Assembly (NCBI RefSeq): GCF_001039355.2 | Contig: NW_019774045.1 | Location: 1 to 23,986, forward strand | Origin: Lingula anatina | Lineage: Eukaryota; Brachiopoda; Lingulata; Lingulida; Lingulidae | DNA: 23,986 bases | Direction: 5' to 3' | Part shown: one piece after another, positions 9,500 through 21,111 of the stretch | Layout of the letters: every line of letters starts with the position of its first letter | How positions within the stretch are numbered: the stretch's first letter is position 1 | Program-made: the position numbers and the translations under genes | The notes under the pieces: generated by a model | The model's database searches: none | What the model saw: the letters and a program-made list of their open reading frames with translations, nothing else | What the model was told of the DNA's origin: nothing

Positions 9500-12034
9500 A
9501 CATGCTGAAAAATGAGGGCTCTGTTTCACAGTGGACCTGATCTAGGCACTCTTTTTCTGCTTCTTTTGTTATTGGACTGGTCTATATTATTAAAACATGA
9601 AAAATTACATGCCTTTCAAATGTCTGACATGATCAAAAAATGTCTGATAAGAGATTTTTAATGTCAGACATAATGTCAGGCTGGGGTTTTAGAGGGAAAA
9701 AAAATTGAGTGCTATAGGATGATGTATCACAGGGGACACTTGGTCCGAGTTTCTTCTCCAGCAGGTAACACAACGTCATTGATATGTTGTCCAGAGATCA
9801 ATTACAAACTGACTGATTTCTGATTCTCTGCATTTATTTCTCTGGCTGAAAGATCTGTAGTCTCCGAAGACAGCACGGACAATCCAGCGATTTCCACTTC
9901 GTTTTTTGTTCACTCTTCGCGTTCAGTTTTACACTCTGCTGTCTTCGAAAACGGTTTGCGTGCGCACATTTCATTCACTACGCACACACCTTTTACTACT
10001 AATACTATCAGGGCTTCCTAACCAGTGTGGCCATTGCATTATTCGATGTTGTCTCAGTGCAAGGTTTCCGAACGTTAAACGTCTTATTTACCTCTGTTGA
10101 TATGCCATTGCCTTCTCTGTTAAAATCCTAATTTTATTCGTGTAAGTTTTGTGTCATACTACCTTCTGCTTTTTATCCCTCTTATGTGCTAAAAAATTTT
10201 TTTTTTCTTCACATTGTCCACTGCATAGACTTGTTAAATTAGGGCAGTCACGTGGCATGGCTGCTCACTCGGTCTTCACCGATGGAAAGTAGGTTGAGCA
10301 GTTTTACCACACTTCTTCCTGTCCTTTCATTCATATGCTAGTATCTGAGTCAAGGTATGTTACAATCGTGGGATGTAAATCGATTTTCAGTTCTTTATTT
10401 CTACGTATTAGGCGCGTTAGACATTAAATTTGAAATAGATCTTGTTTATTTGGAGTGTTTGATGCTGTGAAAGTGCTGTTTTTGTGAATAATTTCCAACT
10501 TAAACCGCTTTGTATGCCCGTTTAACATAATTAAACTGAGACTGATTTAAACTTTACTAGGAGCTGAAGCCGTGAATGAAGTTATTCAATCCTTTTAAAA
10601 CTGGAAACATCCTTTAAAACTAAGTTACAGTAATTTCCAATAAGTAAAATACATCAACAAATTCATGTTATATCATTATAACTGAGACATCTGAACAAAC
10701 TTTACCAAAAATTGATATAATTTGATGTAAATATGGAAGTTTCAAAAATGAAATTTGGCTGTGAAATCACCACTATGACACGTGTATGTAGAAAACTGAG
10801 AGTTCAGCTTCACTATTACACTGCATCAAATAAAACTGAGGACTTAGCCATAATGTGTAGATATAACTGATATTTTGTAAACACCTGCTGTTCAAACAAT
10901 GCCACAGGTGAGTTGTCCAGGTCACATAGATTTGGCACTCGGCCATCTTATTACAATCACATGGTACTGTAAACAGCATGGGACGAAGCAGCTACTGTAT
11001 ATACTGCAGATCCCAGATTTCCTTTATTTTTTTTTTTTTGGGGGGGGGGCACAAGGATAAAAAAAATGTGTCCTTAGGGCAGTTAAATTCTAAAATGTAA
11101 AGTGAAGGGATAAAAAATTGCTTAATTTTGTTTTGTTATATGTATTTAAGGAGGAAAAAGGGGTGATATTTCAGGGGCTAAGGAAGGGGCGCATATGACC
11201 CACAGTCCCTCCCCCTGGGTCTGCCTTAGTGTTTATATTTGTTTCCCCATATACTAATGATTATTTATTTTTGATTAAGAAAACATTGTATTGATTATTT
11301 CTTTATTGTCAATTTGTTGTTCCTTTGATCGAAGAATTTCTATTTGGCTTAAGTCACATTAACATTAGTAATATAGACATGTATTTGTAGTTAAAAAGTA
11401 TTATGGAAATATAGAAAAAAATTCATTTTCTGATATCTTTTTGTCTCTGCATATTAGTTTTGGTAATATTTATTTGAATCTTCACCTGCATCAGCATATA
11501 TTTTATCAATTCTTCCATGATTCACTCAACAAAATGACTATTCCCATTATATATTTTATTAGACTTCACATTTTAAACAGTTACAAAATATCTTACGATT
11601 TATAATTTTTTAGGTTTGTTGACGTTTGTGAACTGTGCCAGTGTAAAATGGGCCAACAAAGTCCAGGTGTTTTTCACCGCAGCCAAGCTGTTAGCCTTAG
11701 CTATTATCATTATCACAGGCATTGTCAGGTTTGCTATGGGTGAGTGACAAAAGAAAACACATTTTTACCACTACTAGAACTTTGTGATTTAAATTATATA
11801 TATATATATATATTTTTTTTTTCCTGGTCTGGTTGTAACCAAACTAAGTACTGGACAATGTGTAGTGGTTAACATACCTATTCAGAGGTCAATCTACCTA
11901 TACAGTGGTCATACTATATCATGTTTATCTAAATCATTGCAGTGGTTAAATAATAATATATTGAAATAATACCCCCTGTCTTCTTAACTCTGTGGAAGAT
12001 TCACAACATCACCAGTTTTTTTGTACTCATGTAC

Positions 12035-12077
<43 letters not shown>

Positions 12078-15000
12078 TCTATTTACTTTTAGGACATACA
12101 GAAAGTTTTGAGAATGCCTTTGAAGGCTCCTCAGACCTAGCTGGAGACTATGGCTTAGCCTTCTTCTCTGGCTTCTTCTCATATACTGGATGGTAAGACA
12201 GATAATTTCTTCTATCTATGAACGGAAATCTGAACTTTTATATCTCTGTAGTCCTGTAGGATTCTTTAGGCATACTTTTTAGAAATTGATGATTAATTTG
12301 CAAAATAATTACCACTATTTCATAACCATGGTTCAGAGAACACCTTTTCGGCATTTGACAAAAATTACTCCCTTTGTGTCATATATTCAGTTTGTTTTGC
12401 TCAGTCACCAGGTTTGTAATTTATCCACTAAACATAAAACTGGAGACTTCTGACTACTTGTATATGCACCCTTTTAGCTAAAATTAACGAGAAGAAAACT
12501 GTCAGTAGTTGAGATTCTCAGGGAATATGTGTTTTTGAAATAGATGACCATACATAATTTGTCATTCCAAAAATATATATCTTGAATTGGAAGTTTGGAA
12601 TATGATTTTTCTACAGAGGGGAAATCTGAAAGATAATCATTGTGTTTGTTATGCAAGTTGTGTTACACTGAATGAAGTATAACTCAGAAAAGAATCAACC
12701 AAAAGTGACCCACCATCGTATCAGCTTTTGTTTCTCCTATTATGAATCACTGCATGTCTGGTTTTGAAGTTGTGTTGATTACGTATTGGAAAATTTATCA
12801 GGCCAGTAGCCAGCAATTTTAAAAGGGGGGGGGGGGGTTCTTTTTCTGAAAAAGTGGACCTTTTACCGAAAAATCCCCTTGTACTTATGTCAAATTTTAC
12901 CCAGAGTGGATCTTTTTTCAGCAAAAAGGGGGGTTCTTTCGAACCTCCCGAACCCCCCTGGCTATGGGCCTGTTTATTGATAGGATTTGTTCCTCCCATT
13001 ATTATTTTATGGTATTGCTCATTTTATACAGCTGTTCTCCGGACACTCTGGTATTGTACTAGACCCTTTTCACATAGAGCAGTATACTTCAGCTCTCTTA
13101 TTTACTAGCCAGGATATTAAGTTGTCAGTCTCTCCAAGTGGACTGATCCAGTTAAATGTAATGCTTGATGAGGAAAGGGTCCTAGTAAAAGGCTAGGTCA
13201 TTAATGCAATCATGTGCCTATTCCATTTTTAATCAGAATTTTATGTACAGTTGAAAGTCCTTTTTTGTAGATTTTTTTGAGGTAAATACAGCTTTTCTGA
13301 GAAAGTACTTTGTTGTTTTTTAAGGTTATTGACTTCTTTGGAAGAAAAAATGATTGGATTTCAAGATTGATTCTCAGGAAATTCCCTGACACTGATTCCC
13401 ATTAGCTTTGATTAAAACAAAGAAAATTGGCCTCCTTTTCTTACAAATGAATTAGTTTTCTCATTTTCTTGCAGGAATTATTTGAACTTTGTAACTGAAG
13501 AAATAAAGAACCCCAATAAGTAAGTACTGTTTTTTTTCACTTGATAAACATTTTATTTTAAGAGGCTTGTTCTGTCAGATTAGCACATGACCTCTATGCA
13601 TGTGTAGTGGAAAGAAAGAAAGCGCACAATGAAATAAAATAAAACAGAAAGTATATCTCCTGAAGGGTTTGTTTTATAGGGGAACCTGCTCTGTTAAAAA
13701 ACCAAACATGATGAGGGTTTTAGATGGGTTTTTGGTGGGTTTGCTCAACGGAAAAAAACCCAAGTAAGATATAGGTTTCCCAATGGTTTTGCTCTATTGG
13801 ACATCTTCCAGGTAGCCTTTATTGGAAAATAGATATATGTAACCTAAAAACCCTTTTCACCCAGAGATTGGAATTTGGATGCATAGCATTGTAGTGTAGA
13901 GCATACCTCTTACAGTGTGAGATGGGTTGTTTTGGGTGCAATATATCAGTGTGTTATGTAACAAGCATGGTTTTTGTGTGTCGTGAACTTAAGTGTACAC
14001 AATGAGTTGATGGAAAATTATTATTTTTGTACAGATATAGTGATGATAAAGAGTGGCAAAAGTACAAGGACGTAGTCCAGCATTTTTAATGGGAGATAAC
14101 AAAGTTGCTTGCTTCAGATGGTGACCCACACCAGCAGTAAATATTTGCATGTCATAGTTATTGAATGTTTAAAGATTAAAGATTGTTTGTACTGAAAATG
14201 AATTTTGTGGATAAACAGATTTGCAGCTTCTGTTAGTCTTATAGGAGGTTCCTCTCTGCCAACAGCTATTTAGGATTCAGTCAGGACCCATGGTGAATGC
14301 AATTAGATTAAAGGATTGTTTACAACTTATTTTTTCTGACTTTTTCATTTAATTGCAATCTCTCAATGGTCTCATCCCTGTTTTTTTGTGAGGTCTTTGA
14401 TTGCAGGCATTGGTAAGACACATTAAGTATGCTTCAGTGTAACTTCTTGCTTTAATTTGTTGGTGACAAAAATAAACAATAAGAATCAATCATGGGAAAG
14501 ATCTGAAGAAGGAATAGACAAACAGCTTTGAAGTCAACTTTGTTTGAACAAACAATTTGAAACAAACAGTGGTCATTTTAAGTATAGATACATTACTTAT
14601 GATGACTACAAGGTCCTGCTGCTTGGTCATATAGAAGTTCAGGAGTTGGTTAAAAAAAAAGAGGGGGGGGGGGGACACCACTTTCTGGGCTCTTAAAATG
14701 TATAAAAAGATAAATTTGAGTCATTTGAAGTCATTTTCTTCTCAGTTTGGTCACTGTTGGGGTTAATGAGAGAAGCAGGGATTATCAAAAGGGTATTGAT
14801 GACATATAGTTGTATATCTATAGTAAATTATGTCTCTTACAACAAAGATGCCATTGATGTTTAGCAAGCTCTGCTGTGGGTGCAACAAGCTCTACTATAG
14901 CACCAGATATCTTCCCCTTTCAGACCAAATATTGGTCTAAACTTTTAGACAAAACATTTTTTTTGACTTAATGTAATTCCGTAGTAGTCAGTCCATTAAG

Positions 15001-17890
15001 ATAAAATATTGGACCTGTTTTATGAAAATGAGAGAAGTGGAAATTATACTTCATTTATTTGAGAGGGCCACTACGACTTATACCTGTTTTGATGGAGACC
15101 AGAATTTACAGACTTTAAGATAAGGCCATATTTTCATCCCCAGTAGTTAATATAAGCTATAGTGTTGGACAGTCCATTCAGTTGTGCTAGAGAATGATGA
15201 ATTGTGGAACATAAAGAAGTGCACTTGAGAGTGGGAAGTCACGTGAACCATAACGTTACAGATTGGTGGCCATCACCTGTTTGATGTTCATGCAGGTATC
15301 TCCTTTTGTCATCATCTACCATTGCTTCTCCTCCAGACAAATATTTTTCCTTTCAGGTATTTGTATTATACAATACTGCCAGTTCATCAACATTAATCAA
15401 GTTGAAATAAATGGCTTTAGATACATTTCTCTTTTTCAACAATGGACCACAGGGCTATAGATACATACTGTTGTCTCCAGTGCCTTTTTCATGAATTTCA
15501 CATTGGCATCTTTTAGGACTCGTTTCAGGATGAAAATTTTTAGACTTACATTTTGAACCAAATTGAGGCTATATTTTGCAAGACAAAAAGTAGTGAAATA
15601 TATAACCCTTTCTTTGGTCAAATCACTATTTTTGATTTCTTGACAATTGGTTATTATAAAAGTGTGAACTTTCATTTGTGGTTGGCATGAATAAATTTTG
15701 CCCAGTAGCAGTATACCGGTACATGACATATGATACTTTGTATATGATATTTATACATTGTATATACTATTAATCTCAGCACTGGAATCTTGTATTACTT
15801 TGGATGGAGGTGATAAAAAGATAATAGAGTGACCTACTATAACCATGTTGGAATAATTACCTGTCCATACCTTATTAATTAGGCAATATGGATCAATACC
15901 GTGATATCAGGTGAACCGTCCACAGAGGTTTTTTGCACACCTGTTAGCCATATATTCCAAAATGTATGTAAGTTCATACAGGTTTACTTTAGTGAGTTCA
16001 CTTGGGATATTGGCTAAGACCCGTTTCAGAAATGAACTCTAGCCAGAGATTGGTCTCATAGTTTTAGACCGTAATTTCAATCTGGTTTGACCCAGGGTAA
16101 ATCAGTAGTTGTTCAGTTAATTGAAACAGTGCACCAGTTTTCAACTGAGAAAGATATGTCTAACGTTACTGAGGAACACCATGGAGTTAACCAAATGTTT
16201 GGTTGAAGTGAAAAGGAAATATTCAGATTGAATTATATTGTAAAAATGGCATCAGATCTGCTTGTATGAACCTGGCATTTGAAAAACAATAATTTTGGTG
16301 GTTCATGTTAAGCCTCTTTTTCAAACACTGTTCTATCGAAAAAAAATCTGGTGTGAAAGGTTCATAGCTAGATATAAAGATGGTGTATCAGAAAAATGTA
16401 CTAGATCTTGGATGAGGAAGAGTGAATTTTCTGTGTAACTGTTCACGGTGGGCATCCTCTATTTTTTGTCCCAACTCCCCATGCCCAGTGAGAGAGAAGA
16501 ACCACATGCAGTTTGCACTTACTGCACTGGGAAAGCACAGTTCTCACAGAAGAACTTGAGTTGAAAGTTGGTCACAACTATCTTTAAGACTGAAAAATTC
16601 AGCCCACTTTGATATCAGTAATCAGTAGTTGTCTACTTGGTTGAGAATATCAGGCTTATTTTACAAAAAGTAAGAAATGATTAAAAGTAACCAAATTGAA
16701 AACCATATTTTCGTGCCAAATTGAATTTTCTATGAGAAGAGGCAATATTCCCTTTCTTACCTTTATCTAATATTTATTTCATTGAACTATACTTCAGATT
16801 TATTCTGGAATGAAATCTTAAAAATCCATCTTGCCTTTGATTCATCAAACCAGCATATCTCTCAAGCAATTGTATCATGGCATCAATTAAAGGGGAAATT
16901 AATGCTAATTAAGGGAATTCAAAGGTACATGTCGGAGTTGGAATTAGGAAATTCAGAGGTACATGTCGGAGTCAGAATTATGTCTGTGTTCACTACACGT
17001 GTCACAAAACCAGAATATGAGACAGTAAATTATGCTATATGATCTGGCACTGGTATGGTGCTGTCTTTTTTGCTTGTTTGTGTAGAAAAGAGAAGTACAT
17101 GCTAACTTAACAAAACTGCTGAATTCTGTATAAAACTTACAAAAACTGGTAAATTTCCCTGAAGGAAAGTGATAGCCAAGAGCATGAGTTTTTTCCTTTA
17201 TCAGCAATCTCTAATCCCATCTTATACATCCTACTGGTCTTTCATGCACTAGTTGTATAACATAGCCAGGTCATAGCAAGATTAATTGCCTGGTATTATA
17301 TATATAGAACAGGCTGGATAAATGCAGGTACCAGCTGCACTCATTGACTGGGTTTTGATAGAAACAATTTTCCCGCCATTTTCCGCCAGGTGGACACCAA
17401 TGAATCACTGTTATTATAACATTAAGTGTTGGCATTGGATGTTAAGTCAGATAACCAATCCTCTCCACCCTAGAGATTTCACTGACGTCCAGCGGCTTAA
17501 TGGATAATTTTCTCTTTAAAGCAAGCCGCTTTAATCTGATGAGGGCATATTGTGATAAGCACGAGCCTCAGTGACCAGATTTTATGTGGCAGTTTTCCTT
17601 CGAATAGATCAATTACTATCAGTCATGGCTCAGTGATTTATTCCTCACTGAGATAGATGAAGGGCATTGCTATGTAATAAGTAGAATTTTATTTGGCTGC
17701 AACAAGCACACAGAAAGCAGTCGCTGCTTTGTAAATTGATTTTCTTGAAGTGTGTGTGTGCTAATTTCCCCCCTCCCTCAAATGTGAGCCATTACACATG
17801 ACCTTTGAACTAATTTTACCTGTAAAAGCATCTTTATCTAGTTTCTGACCTCTGGGCTTGTTTTTTATAGTGATGTGCAAGATCTGCAAA

Positions 17891-17927
<37 letters not shown>

Positions 17928-20900
17928 CTAATTTTGTAAAATTAAGTTCATCCCTTGTTCAGAAAGAATTGTAAAGGTGACTTAGGTGCAGTCTAGTACA
18001 GACGTCTCATGTCAATTTTTCAAAAAGATAAAATGCACATTGCATGTTAGATGGAAGTGAAGTCTCAAATATGGCCGTGTCTTTACATTGTAATATACAA
18101 GGTCACATAACTGATGTCTGTATCAGAGGTATTAATGCGAAGTCATTCGTGCTGATGCTAATCAGTCTCATTTGAGAATGTTTTATTTATTGCCTTATTA
18201 GGGCATATCCAATTCCTGTCTTTCCCCCTCCTCTCTCTCTCTCTCTCTCTTTCTCCTTAACATGCTGCAAGTACTTCCAGCAGTTTCTTCTGTGCAAATT
18301 GTCACAGTGCAGTCATGTGTATTTGACCAATGGTTCTTTGACCACTTCATTGTCCTCTGTATTGATCACCTTGTTCCATATTAAGATGCTCTCATTGACC
18401 CCAATATTGATGGATATACTTGGCTGTATGTAGTGACCTTGTTCAATGAGTTAGAATACACTTTTCGTATGTTTTTAAACTCTGATATTTACATGAACTT
18501 GATTCTTATCTCATCCATAATGTGCCCTGATACTCCTATAGTTTATTGTGCCCTATACAGACATAACTTTCTTGTGTGTTATTCCAAAAATTTTAGTTCA
18601 ATTCTGATGGGATCTAAGGCGTATTCCAGTGATTGGTCTCAAACCCAGGCTCATGTCTGCCCACGTCTGCTTTATTTGTGATAACCGTGCACAGTGAAAT
18701 TTCAGGTCAGATGGTATTTTCCAGTATACACAGGCCCTGATAACCCAATTTGGGATAAGTTTCTATAGTGCTTGGCATTCGTTCACAGCTCCCTGCCCAA
18801 TCCCTCTTCCCCCCCCCCCAATTGAAACNCTTATCTCATCCATAATGTGCCCTGATACTCCTATAGTTTATTGTGCCCTATACAGACATAACTTTCTTGT
18901 GTGTTATTCCAAAAATTTTAGTTCAATTCTGATGGGATCTAAGGCGTATTCCAGTGATTGGTCTCAAACCCAGGCTCATGTCTGCCCACGTCTGCTTTAT
19001 TTGTGATAACCGTGCACAGTGAAATTTCAGGTCAGATGGTATTTTCCAGTATACACAGGCCCTGATAACCCAATTTGGGATAAGTTTTTTTAGTGCTTGG
19101 CATTCGTTCACAGCTCCCTGCCCAATCCCTCTTCCCCCCCCCCCCCCCAATTGAAACTCCTGAGCCCTAATGATCTAATGATGACACACTCTCTCTCTCT
19201 CTCTCAGACCATCAAAAGGTTTCATTATTTTACTAGTATCTTAAGGTGATCTGTAAGTCCATATTAGTCATAGAACCAAAAGCTGTAACCTTTATAACTT
19301 GCCATTACTACTACGTGAATTTGAACTCAATGACCTCTATGTCTAGAGGGTACCCAAGGTACTCCTCAATTTCTTCTCATTGTCAGTCTGACATTTCTCT
19401 GATATAGCATGTAATAGATATTTGTCTAGTTGAGTTTGATTAGGCTCTTTTTGTTATATGCTTATCTCTGTTTTCATAGTCATGCCCACGTTGTGAGTGT
19501 GGGATAAGAAATAGCTTTCCATTAACTGGCATTGCATCAGGAGTGGGGGTTTCTGATGAAACAGGCCGAGAGCCAGAGTGGGTGGGATTTGCGGTTTGCT
19601 CAGTGCATGTGTAAACAGCGTGAATGGATATGGATAGTGAGTTTGAAGGATTAACGCAGGGTTGATTAGTATGTATCAGTAATCATTAGAGAGACTTCCT
19701 ATTGCATCAGCCATTGAACTAGCCATTGGACCAGACATATTTTTTTCAAAATAAACAGTTCAATCCAATGGGGACTATGAGCTTTTGATTTGAAATTGCC
19801 GATTAAATTAGCATGTATCAGTAATCATTAGAGAGACTTTCTATTGCATCAGCCACTGAACTAGCCATTAGACCAGACACATTTTCCCCAAAATAAACAG
19901 TTCAATCCAATGGGGACTATGAGCTTTTGATTTGAAATGGCTTAGTAAATTAGCATGTATCAGTAATCATTAGAGAGACTTCCTATTGCATCAGCCATTG
20001 AACTAGCCATTGGACCAGACACATTTTTTCCAAAAATAACCAATTCAATCCAATGGGGACTATGAGCCTTTGACTTGAAATTGCCTTTTTATAGTGTAAA
20101 TTTATGAAGCTAGATATTACCAGCAATCAGAAAGAATAATTTAAATGATGGAACATATAAACTATGTTATAGTATGAGCACAGGCAGTAAAAAGAAAAGA
20201 TGAAAATGTGTTGATTTCCCTTACGAATATTTCCTCTAGGATGTTCTATAGGATTGATATGTAGGGTTCATATGTCCTAAAGGATTTTTTGTGGCCTTTA
20301 CACACTTCCGTAACTTGGTTTGTCTATGACTGAATTTTCTGTGTACAATACAATACAATACAATACAATACAATTAAGGTTATTCTGTGTTGGAATGAAT
20401 GAATTACAGGCATTAGCTGAGTAGCTGTTCACTGACAGAATAATACAATGTTTGCATACTACTATTTCTTACTACTTCTTGTGAATGAAATTTTAACAGA
20501 AAATTAAAGCATAACAGATGGCATAGTATGATACATGATTACAGCTTATCATTTAAGTTAACGTTAAAACATCATCATTTCTCTGTGTAAATGCAGCCTA
20601 CAACTTGATTCTCTATGTGTAAATACAGCTATGGATTGCCACCTGTTCAGAACATATGTGATGATTTGTCATTTAGTTCTGTGTGGCATCTGCCTATGGC
20701 TTTTATATATCTTTCATGTGGTATATGTCTAATTGGACCTGTCTATTTCAACTTAATGTCATGAATCTTATATATGGGTCTGTGTGGTGGAATAATGTGT
20801 CTGAATTTTTTTGTGGGATTAACTTAAACATGCACCTTGATTTTATAGTCGGTAGTGAATATATGGCAGTATTTGATTTCACAGTACTACATGCTGTTGC

Positions 20901-21049
20901 CAGTATGTGTGACTTTGCTTTATAAATATTTTAAAAGGGCCTGTTTCAAAGGGGTCTTTATGATATTTGGAGAAATAAAACATATTAAATGTTTGTTGTA
21001 TTGGGGACATGAAGGAAAATTGGCCCTTCGGTTTCCGTTAGCTCTCTCT

Positions 21050-21111
<62 letters not shown>

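Larger units (their letters stand above)
8637..11613 (+). other. SLC7 intron 1 (3.0 kb)
   Basis: AT-rich sequence containing the possible TIR element at 8903-9713 with a (CT)n tract inside, and a poly-T/poly-G stretch near 11020-11050 followed by sequence that ends CCCTCCCCCTGGGTCTGCC, like a decayed hAT-type end. Small open frames here (e.g. 8775-8960, 9906-10100) show no family resemblance. Confidence 0.55.

Noticed and set aside
10990-11235. hAT-like element around the poly-T/poly-G run
   Set aside because: The right end looks hAT-like but the left match is only about ten bases and no target-site duplication was found.
12721-13108. Frames on both strands with PPEPP and [10 protein letters not shown]
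   Set aside because: They are translations of the MITE ends and its G/C runs.
15436-15729. 97-residue minus-strand frame
   Set aside because: Low-complexity AT-rich intron sequence with no motif, no start context and no homologue that I recognise.
18433-19150. 82-residue plus and 75-residue minus frames sharing sequence
   Set aside because: Both are inside the duplicated, probably misassembled block and show no protein family features.
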